64,000 nt of DNA from Gnetum montanum (GCA_015680685.1 MNCI01030805.1:300791-364790), one strand, 5' to 3'; counted from the stretch's first letter, positions 23,496 through 34,411 are shown. The notes: generated from the letters alone by a model not told the origin. Program-made: numbers and translations.

Positions 23496-24350
23496 NNNNN
23501 NNNNNNNNNNNNNNNNNNNNNNNNNNNNNNNNNNNNNNNNNNNNNNNNNNNNNNNNNNNNNNNNNNNNNNNNNNNNNNNNNNNNNNNNNNNNNNNNNNNN
23601 NNNNNNNNNNNNNNNNNNNNNNNNNNNNNNNNNNNNNNNNNNNNNNNNNNNNNNNNNNNNNNNNNNNNNNNNNNNNNNNNNNNNNNNNNNNNNNNNNNNN
23701 NNNNNNNNNNNNNNNNNNNNNNNNNNNNNNNNNNNNNNNNNNNNNNNNNNNNNNNNNNNNNNNNNNNNNNNNNNNNNNNNNNNNNNNNNNNNNNNNNNNN
23801 NNNNNNNNNNNNNNNNNNNNNNNNNNNNNNNNNNNNNNNNNNNNNNNNNNNNNNNNNNNNNNNNNNNNNNNNNNNNNNNNNNNNNNNNNNNNNNNNNNNN
23901 NNNNNNNNNNNNNNNNNNNNNNNNNNNNNNNNNNNNNNNNNNNNNNNNNNNNNNNNNNNNNNNNNNNNNNNNNNNNNNNNNNNNNNNNNNNNNNNNNNNN
24001 NNNNNNNNNNNNNNNNNNNNNNNNNNNNNNNNNNNNNNNNNNNNNNNNNNNNNNNNNNNNNNNNNNNNNNNNNNNNNNNNNNNNNNNNNNNNNNNNNNNN
24101 NNNNNNNNNNNNNNNNNNNNNNNNNNNNNNNNNNNNNNNNNNNNNNNNNNNNNNNNNNNNNNNNNNNNNNNNNNNNNNNNNNNNNNNNNNNNNNNNNNNN
24201 NNNNNNNNNNNNNNNNNNNNNNNNNNNNNNNNNNNNNNNNNNNNNNNNNNNNNNNNNNNNNNNNNNNNNNNNNNNNNNNNNNNNNNNNNNNNNNNNNNNN
24301 NNNNNNNNNNNNNNNNNNNNNNNNNNNNNNNNNNNNNNNNNNNNNNNNNN
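23496..24350. other. Assembly gap (855 N)
   Basis: A run of N. Long open frames reported through it by any ORF caller are artefacts. It lies beside minisatellite DNA, which probably caused the gap. Confidence 0.99.
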
Positions 24351-24539
24351 TCTAGCAAGCCATCTTGCAAACAATCTTCTTTACAAATCTTCTTTGATCC
24401 CAAGTGTGATCCAATGTTCTTCCTTTTCTCCCCCCTTTTCTCTCCTTTTCTCCCCCTGAAGCCTTTTTATATGGTTCCAAGATAGGTAGGGAAGTTACAT
24501 ATTTAAAAATATCTCACCTAACTTCTCTCCCAAGTAACT

Positions 24540-24612
24540 TGGCCAACCAATTAGGAGATTACTTGCCCAACAAGTTAGGAGGTTACTTGCCCAACAAGTT
24601 AGGTAAGTTACA
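24540..24612. repeat. 24-bp tandem repeat
   Basis: TTAGGAGATTACTTGCCCAA followed by CAAG, then the same with GGAGGTTAC, then a partial third unit. It leads into the 21-bp array. Confidence 0.7.
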
Positions 24613-24659
24613 ACAATTTTGGGTGGTTTCAACCACCAAAGAGATAAAAAAGCTACAAT

Positions 24660-24810
24660 GGACAAGTGTCCTATTCCATGTCCAAGTGTCTTCATTCAGT
24701 TGCCAAGTGTCTTCATGTAGTTGCCAAGTGTCTTCATGCAGTTGCCAAGTGTCTTCACTCAGTCGCCAAGTGTCTTCACTCAGTTGCCAAGTGTTCACCA
24801 TGGAGAGAAA
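24660..24810. repeat. 21-bp minisatellite, about six units
   Basis: The unit is GTTGCCAAGTGTCTTCATGCA with small variants (GTCGCC, CACTCA). The period is a multiple of three, so both strands show false open frames (VSSCSCQ repeats). Related TTGACAAGTGGCC units continue, less regularly, to about 24990. Confidence 0.88.
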
Positions 24811-24985
24811 CAAGTTGCAATTGACAAGTGGCCTTTCAGTCGCCAAGTTTCTTCATTCAGTTGACAAGTGGTCACCATGGATATAAACAAGTTGTAGGTG
24901 ACAAGTGTCCTTGGTGGTTGAGAAGTAGCCCATTTAGTTGACAAGTGGCCATTTTGGAGACAAAAAGGCTATAGTTGACAAGTGG

Positions 24986-25042
24986 CCTTTGTGGTGGTTA
25001 TAACCACAAAAGAGATAAAAATGCTGCATCTGACACGTGTCT
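24986..25042. promoter_or_regulatory. GTGGTTATAACCAC palindrome and GACACGTGTC G-box
   Basis: A perfect 14-base palindrome near 24992-25005 is followed by AGAGATAAAAATGCTGC and then the perfect G-box palindrome. An earlier copy of the same block (GTGGTTTCAACCACC, AGAGATAAAAAAGCTAC) lies at 24620-24655. A second ACGTGT lies at 25287. G-box factors (bZIP, bHLH) are the usual binders of such sites; function here is inferred. Confidence 0.45.
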
Positions 25043-25297
25043 TCATAATAATCCAAATTAAAATTAATTATAAATATTATAGTTGTAACTATCATAGGAA
25101 GTTACAACTTCCATAGGAATAAAAGGGATAATAGCCAAATGTCTCCTTTTATAGGATGTCACACAAATATCCCATAATTGTCTTTTCCTATTTAAATCAT
25201 AAAATATTTTCTTTAGATCATAGTAATAGAGATAGTAATCATAATAAATATATATCTATTGGTCCCTAACTTGAAGAAATTAATCCACGTGTGATCT

Positions 25298-25560
25298 TTA
25301 TACTTGGTTCGTTAAAAATACTAAACACTTCCTGATCTGCAGCATCTCTGGCCATGTACCGAATGGCGTTACATCTTTATTCTTCTTAGGTATTGAGAGA
25401 ATAATTATATGCAGCTCTGATGCTACTACTGCTTCTACAACATCATCAGCATTTTCAATTCTGCATTCCCCATTTTTATGCAACCTCACATTTCTGACCT
25501 GTATAAATCTCTCCAATAGTGAGTTCTTTGGACCTATCCCAAAGAGATTGGTAGACTGAG
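25298..25560 (-). pseudogene. Unidentified coding-like fragment next to the insertion
   Basis: The minus strand is open from about 25560 to 25298 with balanced, gene-like composition: RFIQVRNVRLHKNGECRI, ENADDVVEAVVASELHI and KKNKDVTPFGTWPEMLQI. It has no match in copies A or C. It may be the end of copy B exon 5, a captured host exon, or chance. I do not recognise it. Confidence 0.3.
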
Positions 25561-25689
25561 GTGATTGTAATATTTAGATCTCTCCTCAAATGTCTTGTCA
25601 GGACCTATCTGTTCCATGAAATGGCCAAAATGTGCCAACAATAAGGCAAACATGTTTCCAAACTCACCAACATCTGATTGAAAGCTCTC

Positions 25690-25989
25690 TTCTTGCTAAT
25701 GTAAGACGATGGCGGTGGCTTGGCCAGAGGTTCCTACCAGGTCCCTACAGACCTCCTCTTCATGCGCTGGTGCTTTTCCCTTAAGGAGACCAGCATCCTT
25801 TTTATTCAAGGGAGACTCCTTAGCGGGAGAATTCTCCCTGATAATGAGAGCCCCTACCTTAGCCATAGGAGCTCCCTTCTTCTTAACCAGAGCCCCTCTC
25901 TCCAAAACTGGGGTCTCCGTGCCTTTATTCATCATCCTTGTCTTAGGGTTCGTCGCCTTCTTCTTCTTCTTCTTCTTCTTCTTCCTCTA
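25690..25989 (-). pseudogene. Copy B exon 5: charged linker with GAA repeat
   Basis: Begins just inside a CTAG acceptor with about nine GAA/AAG triplets (poly-K or poly-E depending on frame), then MMNKGTETPVLERGAL, VKKKGAPMAKVGALI and further A/P/K/E-rich sequence. Copy C has the same GAA run followed by APFIEERALVKEEGAP. Low-complexity, probably disordered. Confidence 0.6.
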
Positions 25990-26120
25990 CTAGCAAAGAA
26001 GCAAGTTCACATTAGTTCAAAGCAAGTTAGCTCAAATAAGGTGCTACACTATGCTACACCGCCTAGCGTAGCATATCGTAGCAAACAATAATAAAGAAAA
26101 TGCTAAACAAGTACGCTTAC

Positions 26121-27172
26121 CAATGGAGGTTTGCATCGTCTACAATTTAAGTCGTAGTCGTCACCCCTCCTCCTCCCCCATACAAAGGGTTTCCTTAGCT
26201 GGGGGAGGCCTCTTTTGCTATAACCTGCTAGCTGTAGTCTCAGCTATGAAACGTTCACTTCATGACATGCTACCTTCCATAGTGGGGGACATCTCTCCCA
26301 CGCTGTCCTGGCCACAAATGTTGCAGGCCACCCGATTCTTAGTCGTTACAGAAAATGACTCCCCAACTATTTTTGGGGGATCTTTGGCTCAGGTAGTTTG
26401 AAAGACCTGGCAAATCCATGGTTTGGAAATCTGGTTGCTATCTTGCACAACCCAGACTCCTTTCTCTTGAACTACCAGGAACTCCGCAAAATTCTTAAGA
26501 TAGCCTATGTAAAAAGTGTAATGGATGTTGGAACGGGACTCCATTTTTGTACGGTGTCCCAAGATCTCAATTCTTAAGCCTTTACATAGAGACTCGACCT
26601 AGTTGTAATGGATCCCCTCCTCCATAACCTCACGCATGACCCAAGGTTGCTCAATTCCCAGGACCTTTCCCTGGGTAAGTAGTTGGGGAAATGCATGAGC
26701 ACAGAAAGTAGGGTAAACCTCCTTGGCGGGTCCTTATTTAAGCTTTTCCATGGGGAGACCCTTGTGCTCCTTGGTAAGACCTAGCCACTCCTGGATGTCC
26801 TTCTTCTGAAGGGTCAACTCCATCTTGAATTTTAACCCTATCGGAATGCCTTTGACAGGGACACCGAAGAGGTCTATGAACAACTGGTCATTGATATCAA
26901 TGACCACCCGCATGTCATGCATGTGCAGGATAAAGTGGCTCTCCTTTTTGGAAAAGGATTCAACTAGGGTAAGCATCTCGACCACAGGAACGTTAAGATT
27001 CGAGGTCAAGAATAGATCCATAAGCCTCATCTTTTCGATGTTCTAGACTAGGGAGTCCAAAGCCTCGACATCTAGCCAATGTTGGCTCATCTCTGCTTAT
27101 CCATACTTGAAGTAGACATTTGCTCCCTGTATCCTAGTGGTTACCACCATATCCTCCTTAGGTTTCTTCACC
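26121..27172 (-). pseudogene. Copy B exon 4: conserved accessory domain
   Basis: Bounded by TATTTCAG and TTG/GTAAGC. Contains VVTTRIQGANVYFKYG (copy A: VTIVSGHTEGTLFMKYE), LMDLFLTSNLNVPVVEML, LFIDLFGVPV and IQEWLGL (copy A: LEEWLGV). The copies are diverged but collinear, so this is a real, formerly selected exon. The family is uncertain; a plant-mobile-domain-like fold is only a guess. Confidence 0.5.
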
Positions 27173-27254
27173 CTGAAATAGTTCCACAAAAATGCTTAGC
27201 AAAAAATGCAAAGAATTCAAAAATTGCAAAGACAAGTAAACATGTGGCACTTAC

Positions 27255-28111
27255 TGCTCGGCCTACTAGGTCGATACAGTAGCAAGAATAGTGGAATTTT
27301 AACCCAAACTTGTTCAACTGTGACTAGTTTGAAGGGTTTTACCCACTCCTCATCCAACCAACCCTACCCCCTACACTCATTGTAGAGAGTAGAATATACA
27401 CTTGGGTAGGTGTGGTATTCACCCTCGCATTGACCGATCACACCTGCTCATAGATTCTCAGTAGAAGAGAATTCCTGTAGGGCTATTTATGTTGTGGTTA
27501 GTAGGTCTGGTAGGTCATGAACCCCATCTTCATTGATGAAGAACCTAGTAGCAAATGCATACCATTAGCATTAGGCCGATATGGCCAGCATTGCACAAAC
27601 ACAATAGAATAAGGCTGCAAAAATCACCCACCAGCATAGTAGATAGTTCCCTAAGGGTTTTGGAAGCACGTCATCATAAAACATGCAAGGAATAATGTGT
27701 TGAAATGATGGTAGCAACTGTACTCAAGCATCTCCCAGATCTAGACCAAGTGCCTTAACCTTGTTGGATGCTAACTGGATCCTTCTCCTTGCCTGCTCAT
27801 GACCAACCCATTAGTCAAAAACCTCAGAATGCCTCAGCTCACCCTAGGAAAAATGGCTTCTATTATGCCAGCCGCTTTCTCCTCTACCAAGGAGGACCAA
27901 ACAATCACACTGAAGTGGTCAAGGAGGAATTGCAAGAAGCCCTGTGCCCCATTCCTAAACCATACTCCCTGCTCTCCCACACATATATGGGAAGGAGGAG
28001 CATTGGCCATAGGTCTGCCCACATGGCATAGGACCCCTCTAATTTCCAAAATAATCAGCCTGGGCCTCAGCCCTACCCCGCACAACCCATCAACAAGTAT
28101 TAGAGTCATGC
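27255..28111 (-). pseudogene. Copy B exons 2-3: FCP1/NIF-like HAD phosphatase domain, catalytic residues lost
   Basis: Exon 2 has RPRLIILEIRGVLCHV, matching hhhDhNGLL of plant FCP1-like proteins but with Glu for the first Asp and Arg at the next position. Then come GVWFRNGAQGFLQFLL and HFSVIVWSSLVEEK, a good match to the KRP-EFL-F-F-V-IWSS block. Further on FNTLFL and FQNP match the SNTLL..NPP segment without the DD pair. Exon 3 opens FFINEDGVHDLPDL, parallel to copy A. The domain call rests on three blocks in the right order in two copies. Confidence 0.65.
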
Positions 28112-28841
28112 CTAAGTGCAATACACACACAACATAGTAACACCTAGTGCTTCATGCATATGGCATAGCTTAACCCTCTCCCTACACATAGCATAGCAAG
28201 AACACAAATGTTTAGCATAGCAAAAACATGCAAAACAAAAAGCTTAACATAGCAACAGAGTGATTGACAACATGCCCTCACGAAACATGTATGGCCTAAC
28301 CCTCTTAGGGGTTCTACATTACACCATTTAAAGGTCAAATAACCTAAATTGCTTGAGACAATCGTGGTAGTGGTGGTTTAAATGACCTTGCATGCAACTA
28401 TGACATAACTATTATGCATCTACCATGATCAAAATGGCGACATCAGTGAAGCAAGGGCCAAAATGACGCAACAATAGAAAATGCAGGTAGCCAAGGATAG
28501 GATGCAAAATGAAAGCAGAAAACAACAGAAAACACAAAACGATAACAGGATTGCAAAGAAGGCAGAGGAAGCATGGTAACCTCCTAGGTCAATGACATGC
28601 TCCTTTGCATCACGATGCATGCTTGCGTCATGTGCCCCAGGGTTTTCTTTAGCTGCTCAACCTTTGTGAGCGCTAGATGAGTATGTTCCTTCTTTGGAGC
28701 CATTGTCCAGCTTGTAGATTTCTCCTCTTCACTGTGAAAATTCACCTTGTTGATTAGTTTGTGCTCCAAAATCACCTTATGCTCTGACATGGGCTCTGCG
28801 CTCTTACGATGGAGAATGGCAAAATTACCAGGGTTTAACCC

Positions 28842-28850
28842 CTATTTATG
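28842..28850 (-). promoter_or_regulatory. TATA box ahead of antisense copy B
   Basis: The minus strand reads GCCATAAATAGGGGTT, with the proposed start codon (MSEHKV) about 55 bases downstream, giving room for a transcription start about 30 bases after the TATA. A GAGAGAGAGAG stretch (CT-rich on plus) lies about 40 bases further upstream. This suggests the antisense gene had its own Pol II promoter. Confidence 0.5.
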
Positions 28851-29029
28851 GCTATAATGACAAGATGGGGAAACTTTCCACTCTCTCTCTCCGATTAATG
28901 CAGAGCATGTGGTACAGCATAGCATGCTATCCATGACATCCTAGCACTATTGAAATTAAATCCTTGACATGTTTCAAGCCAACTACATGCTTTCCCAAAA
29001 ACAAAAAATATATTTGTTTTTGATTAACG

Positions 29030-29550
29030 ATCCAAAAGACCTTAAACTAGCAATTCTAGGAATCACAGCATTAAGGGTTCGAAAAGACCTTAAACTAGCA
29101 ATCCTAGTGTAGATGCATTTCTAATGGTCTGAAGAGACCCTAAGCTAGCAATTTCAACCTTACTAGACATTTGTGGTCCGCGATAACATTAAACTAGAAA
29201 TTCCACATTCTTACATGGGTAGTCTCGTATCTTCTTGCAATTTTGCACTTTCACATTGGCAATGTCACAATCTCTAGTAGTTTCGTGTCTTCACGATAGT
29301 AGTTTGTATTTTTGCATTAATAGTTTTTCATTTCTCATACCCGCACTTTCCCATTTCGCATACTACCATTTTACATGTTACAATTTTGCATGTATAATTT
29401 GGCAGTCTAAAATGACACCAAAACTAGCAGTTTGGCATTTGCATGTTAATAGTTCCACGGCTTCGTACTTTTGCACCAGTAGTTTTACATCTTTAGTAGT
29501 TCTGCACTCTTATGCCTTAGTGGTCAGTCATGACCTTAAATTAACAAACT
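29030..29550 (+). repeat. ACCTTAAACTAGCA minisatellite between antisense gene and RT (element 2)
   Basis: AGACCTTAAACTAGCAAT occurs at about 29037 and 29090, with AGACCCTAAGCTAGCAAT and AACATTAAACTAGAAAT after them and weaker units to 29550. It is the upstream flank of RT, mirroring the array after protease, so the antisense cassette is bracketed. Confidence 0.75.
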
Positions 29551-29759
29551 TTTAATCTTTACATCAACACACTTAGGAAGTTGCATCTCGTAGCTACTTT
29601 GCAAATTTTTGTTATACAGAATCTCTGCCAACAGACGGCTCTTAACCAATCTTTTATCTCATGTTGGTAGGATGAGCAAGAGATGGAAATCCATCGCGAC
29701 CTCTCCACAGCCTTAACGTTAGGAGGTTCACAGGGCAAACTCGCAAGATAGTTGAACCC

Positions 29760-30930
29760 CAACATGATCGACTAGGGGTTGACCACAACTAGCACTATAG
29801 CAGCCTTGGAAGTGTCCCCAAACTGACCCGAGCATTTGGTCCAAGCCCTAGACTTAGAGGTTTGGGATGTAACCGAGGACCCTCTCATCGAGATGCCTGT
29901 GACCACATCTATGAGAGAGATAAAAACATTAAAACTTAGTTCCCTCCTAGACACATAGACACACATAAACATAGCCAAGATTCTGCAAGACAACATCAAT
30001 TCCTTTGCATGGTCATACAACAACATGCCGAGTCTAGATCCGTGGCTGATTCAGCACAACATTGTCCTAGATCCATGCATGAAGGCATTCAAGTAGAAGG
30101 CTTGTGAAGTTAAGCTAGAAATTGCACTAGCTATGATGGATGAAATCACCAAGCTATACCAAGCTGGTTTTATCCACGCAGTTGACTACTCAGAATGGGT
30201 GTCCAACAACATTGTGGTTTCGAAGAAAACGGGAGGAATACGAATCTGTATAGACTTTCGAGACTTGAAAAAAGAAAAAATCAAGGATGATTTCCCACTT
30301 ACAAGCATCGATCAACTCATCGACACCATGGCTAGTCATGCTCTACTGTCCTTCATGAATGGTTTCTTCAGATACAACCAAATCCACATTAACCTAGGGC
30401 ATTAGCTAACAAAAACCTTCATGACCCCATGGGGAACATTCTGTTACACCATGATGCCTTTCAGGCTCAAGAATGCTAGAGCAACCTACCAGTGAGCCAT
30501 GACCTACATCTTCAGCGACTATATCCTAGAAACATTAAATGACTATGTGGATGCTATAGAAATCAAGTACAAGGAGGCATTTGATCACCCACATGATCGA
30601 GGGGTAGTCCTCAAGTGCTGCCAAATGCACAACTTATGCCTAAATCCTAAGAAGTGCATCTTCAGGGTGAAAACTGGGTGCATGTTAGGGTTTGTAGTAT
30701 CGGAGGCTAGAATACAGGTAGACCCTAACAAAGTCAAGGTCATCTTCAACCTGACACCTCCTACAAACCTTAAGGAGTTATGTGGTTTGCAAGGTAGAAT
30801 ACAATTCATTCTAAGGTTTATAGCAAGTTTGACCAATAAGTTACACCACATGCAACATCTTCTAAAGAATGGGGTTAACTTCGAGTGGACAACCTAGTGC
30901 CAACAGGCCTTCGATGACCTAAATAAAGAG
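29760..30930 (+). pseudogene. Element 2: reverse transcriptase (Tat-like), inactive
   Basis: The connector has SFAWSYNNMPSLDP and IQHNIVLDP. RT motifs: AGFIHAVDYSEWVSNN, KTGGIRICIDFRDLKK, DDFPLTSIDQLID, FMNGFFRYNQIHI, TPWGTFCYTMMPF and LNPKKCIFRVKTG. The Y-x-DD box reads YVDAIE, so the second Asp is lost. Frame breaks occur around 30405-30495. It is collinear with element 1 pol, and the first motifs are better kept. Confidence 0.87.
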
Positions 30931-31360
30931 CTTTCGCACCTCCCAACTATGCATCCATCATAAAGGTACAAGCCCTTCTTCATCTACCTTGCCACCTCCA
31001 ACACATTTGTCACAACACTAGTATGTTAGAAACGAGACGACAGTTCTGAGATACCAATGTATTACCTAAGCCATGCACTAATAGTGCCTGAGGAGAAATA
31101 CAATGAAGTGGAGAGAAATTGGCTTCCCTTAGTGTTCACACTAAGAAAGTTGAGGCATTATCTATTTTGTAGTATGACCAACATCATTTGCAAAAGCAAC
31201 ATACTCTGTGCTATAAAAAAAAACCTATATGAAAGTAGCAGGATAGCTCGATGGAAGGCAATAATCGCAGAGTTTGATTTACACTATGTAAGTCAATCGT
31301 CGACAAAGGGTCAAGCCATAGCGACCCAACTCATGGCCTCACCAGTCGAAGACCAGGAAA
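30931..31360 (+). pseudogene. Element 2: first RNase H domain
   Basis: FFIYLATSNTFVTTLV, then YYLSHALIVPEEKYNEVE and LRHYLF, then SSRIARWKAIIAEFDLHYV. These are the RT-proximal RNase H blocks of Ty3/gypsy elements. The segment from 31057 is open. Confidence 0.78.
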
Positions 31361-32040
31361 CCATAGATCCCGAATTCCTAGACAAATACGTTAGCAATGT
31401 CAACATCGTCCCATCACATTTTAAAGCCACTTTACACTTCGACAACACCTCAACCGCGCGAGGAGGTAGTGTTGCTAACGTCATCATGTTCGCCTCTGGG
31501 GAAATGCATTCATCCACTTATCATTTTGCGCTCCCTTGCACCAAAAACATGGTAGAATATGAGGGGCTACTCAGAGGCCTCTTAATTGCCTAAACATCAT
31601 GCATACAACACCTGGTAATCCAGGGAGATTCACAACTAGTCATGAATCAAATCACCGAGGTTTATGCCTACAAGGCTACGCACTTGCAGCCCTATTGTGA
31701 CCTAGCAAAAATCATGCTTAAGCAATTTGTAACCATAGATGCGCAACATATGCCACACAATGAGAACACCATGGTAGATTCCCTAACTACCCTTGCATTA
31801 AACATTCCATCACATTCCCTAGAAAATCTGTTAGCTTCGACTATCAAATGTGTAGAGCCTATCACTCAGGTGGAACACATGGTCTCTATCAGCTCGGAGG
31901 ATGCCCAAGAGTGGTACGCCAACATCAAAGCTTACCTACAACATGGAGAATCCCCAGGTGGATTAATGTCTACCCAGAGAGATACAATCCATAAGCGTGC
32001 TTGGCAATACGTGCTCATGGGAAATGATGCTCTGTGTTGA
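31361..32040 (+). pseudogene. Element 2: second (archaeal-type) RNase H domain
   Basis: LHFDNTSTARGGSVANVI, then KNMVEYEGLLRGLLIA, then IQGDSQLVMNQITEV, and a final HNENTMVDSL block. The D-E-D order is retained, while the last N-AD reads N-VD. A stop after LLIA (31591) and a new open stretch from 31642 split the domain. Two RNase H domains in series mark the Tat lineage. Confidence 0.8.
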
Positions 32041-33152
32041 TGTTCCTATGACAGGATATTGCTGGCATGCATGGGTGGCGAGTAGGCGCAAAAGGTAGTT
32101 AATGAAGTGCATGAGGGGCTATGCGGTGGGCACATAGCATCTAGGGCTATGGCTGCAAAGATCAGATGCCTAGGGTACTACTAGCCCCACATGGAGCGTG
32201 ACTACCTGTCAAAATTCAAGATGTGCAAAACATATCAAGATATGCAAATCTCATACACGTAGCACCCACAGACCTGCATCCAATGTAGATCACCTGGCCC
32301 TTCCAGTGATGAGGACTAGACCTCATAGGTCCTATCATGCCTAAGTCCTCCATAGGGCATAGTTTCACCATCACTGTCACTGAGTATTTTACTAAGTGGG
32401 TGTAAGCCATTCTCCTAAGAAAGATGACATCTCAACAAATCTACCATTTCATCTTGGACAACATCGTAATGACATTCGAGCTTCCAATGACTATTGTGAC
32501 TGACAATGGGCCATAGTTTAGTAGTACGAAAACCTGAACCTTCTGCAACAACCTAAGAATTAAGAAATCATTATTCTCCTCCTATTATCCAGAGGCGAAT
32601 GGACAGGCAGAGGCTATAAATATTTCCATGATCAACTTGCTGAAGTGGATGCTTAACAACAGCAAGAGGCGATGGCACGAGCAAATCCATTATGTTCTAT
32701 GGGCCTACCGGATGATGTGCAGGACCGCAACAAGTAAGATCCCTTACATCCTTGCTTACGGATTTGAAGCTATGTTGCCTCTTGAGTTTTAGGTACCATC
32801 ACTCTAGATTATCCTCTCTAATGTTGTAAGTGAAGCCTAGAACAACGAGTCATGGATCATCGACCTCAACTAAATAGAGGAGGAGCCCACGTAGACACTG
32901 AGACGCATCGAGCACTACCAAAGCAAGCAACAGCAGAAGCACCGTGTAGAATCCCATCAGTGGCCAGTGTAGAACGGAGACCTCATCCTCAAGGCCATTC
33001 ATAAGCATGTGAGCAAATTCTCAGCCAACTAGGAAGGTCCTTACGTGGTCACTAAAGCCTTCGGGAATGGAGCCTTCAAGTTGGCGAACATGGATGACAA
33101 CGAGTTTGCCAACTTGGTGAATCACTCGTCCTTCAAGCCATACTATGTCTAA
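32041..33152 (+). pseudogene. Element 2: integrase (degraded)
   Basis: An H-H region (HEGLCGGH), a C-C remnant, a GLDLIGPIMP block, IVTDNGP, then ANGQAEAINISMINLLK, so Asp, Asp and Glu are all recognisable. C-terminal blocks include HYQSKQQQKHR and EGPYVVTKAFGNGAFKLA. The frame is broken by several stops. The reading ends at TAA 33150-33152 after KPYYV, like element 1. Confidence 0.82.
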
Positions 33153-33159
33153 GGCACAA

Positions 33160-33432
33160 CGGCACCGATCACCATCCGGTACAATGATAAACTAGCGGCA
33201 GCATCGAGCAGCATCCACAACAATGTTAAACTAGTGGCACTGAGCACCATCTGCTATGACAATAAACTAGCAACAACATCAGGCAGCATCTGCAATGATG
33301 CTAAACTAGCAGCAACAAGCACCATCCGCTATGACATTAAAATGGCATGTACAGTCTTCTGGGACCGTAAACTAGCATAGTGGTCCACTGGGACCTTAAA
33401 CCAGCATACGGTCTACCAAGACCTTAAACTGG
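33160..33432 (+). repeat. TTAAACTAGCA minisatellite after integrase (element 2)
   Basis: Eight units with AAACTAGC near 33189, 33228, 33264, 33303, 33335, 33367, 33398 and 33423, spaced 25-39 bases. Early units read GCATC-GC-ATGA-TAAACTAGC; later ones read GGACC-TAAACTAGCATA. Confidence 0.88.
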
Positions 33433-34411
33433 GTTCGTGTCACATCCCCAGTATGCATCTATGCCAAGTACACATCGAACAAGCATGGACGTTGCTAATG
33501 TGTGGGTGGGATGTCGTTGCTCCAGAACGCAGTCCACGATGCAATGAGAATGTAGTTTGGAACACATGAAACATCGCCACCCTTCGCGTCATGTTGACCC
33601 TCCAAAAATATCATATGGCATTACACTAGCCCTCCAGACCTATTGTCACCATGGCCCATTGCCCTAACGGTAGTTCCTTGGCTAGTTCCTGTAGTTAGAG
33701 TTCAAGCAATATTGTGGCCCAGCCACAATATTGTTACTCTCCAACCCCCCACCAATGCCTCGGCTCACGCGACGTTTAGCTATGTGGTAGCTGATCCCAT
33801 AGCTAAATTGAGAATGCATGCTTTTGGTAGGGATTATAAAGCATCTGCACTCACAACAACATTGATGCTATCAAGGGCACTACTAGCCTTCCTACTTTGG
33901 ACATCGTGCACCAGCATGGCTATCCAAAAGCTTCAATAACGTCTGCAGCCAGTAAGACCTTTGCCCTCATTGGTCAAGGGTGCATCCTGCTATAGCAGCA
34001 AATGCTATGGCATAGCAAAGAGAGTGCCTTGACTAGCTCAGCTACTTTAGAGTGCAAATTCCATGACATACGTAATACAACTCATCACATGGAAAAGTAT
34101 CTGTAGGCAGGTCAAAACCATTCACGGATGTAACACAACTCATCCTACAAATGAAACACCTGTCCTACAAGAGGTTGAAGAATAGCACCAGCCAGAGATG
34201 AGAATGCGAATGACTCCCTCATGAGCACTCTGATGAAGGATTCTGCTAAACATCATCTTTGCTCTCTACCTTAACCTCTACAAAACCAATGCAACACTCT
34301 TAAGTGCAGCCAAGCAACATCTCAGTAATTACCAAGAAGCAACGTTAGCATCGCGTCTTCTGTGGTGTTTCATTTTCTTTGTCAACATCTCTCAAGCCTG
34401 TCATCTAGACA
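33433..34411 (+). other. 3' untranslated region of element 2
   Basis: No conserved coding sequence. It has a GCTATAGCAGCAAATGCTATGGC block near 33990 related to the LTR hairpin word. It ends at the polypurine tract. Confidence 0.6.

Larger units (their letters stand above)
23297..25300 (-). mobile_element. Insertion in intron 5 of copy B, probably a solo LTR with an assembly gap
   Basis: Sequence from about TGTTGGCGACC at 23297 to about 25300 has no counterpart in copies A or C. On the minus strand it contains ACCATATAAAAAGGC (24458-24476), a good TATA box followed by a C/T-poor leader, as in an LTR. It also has 21-bp repeats and a G-box GACACGTGTC. I could not find a clear target duplication, so ends and class are uncertain. 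Confidence 0.4.
22005..28790 (-). pseudogene. Antisense multi-exon gene, copy B, carried by element 2
   Basis: Same gene as copy A. Proposed exons on the minus strand: 1, 28790-28581; 2, 28111 to about 27630; 3, 27544-27255; 4, 27172-26121; 5, about 25989-25560; 6, 23250-23157 (donor G/GTAAGT at 23155); 7, 23051-22228; 8, 22165-22005. Splice signals include GCA/GTAAGT, TTG/GTAAGC, GAG/GTAAGT and CAG/GTTAGC with acceptors TTTCAG, TTCACAG, GGCAG and TTCCAG. Exon 8 is open for about 50 codons and ends in TGA. A start MSEHKVILEHK has a TATA box about 55 bases upstream. Intron 5 is swollen by an inserted element (about 23.3-25.5 kb) including an assembly gap. Stops in exons 2, 4, 6 and 7 mark it as decayed. 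Confidence 0.7.

Noticed and set aside
23424-24485. Very long open frames across the N run
   Set aside because: They exist only because N was translated as unknown; the same holds at 47071-47580.
24539-24886. Cys/Ser-rich repeat protein (VSSCSCQ units)
   Set aside because: Translation of a 21-bp minisatellite, open on both strands.
23292-25310. Target-site duplication around the intron 5 insertion
   Set aside because: ATAAG before 23297 has no match near 25.3 kb; alternative edges gave no convincing pair.
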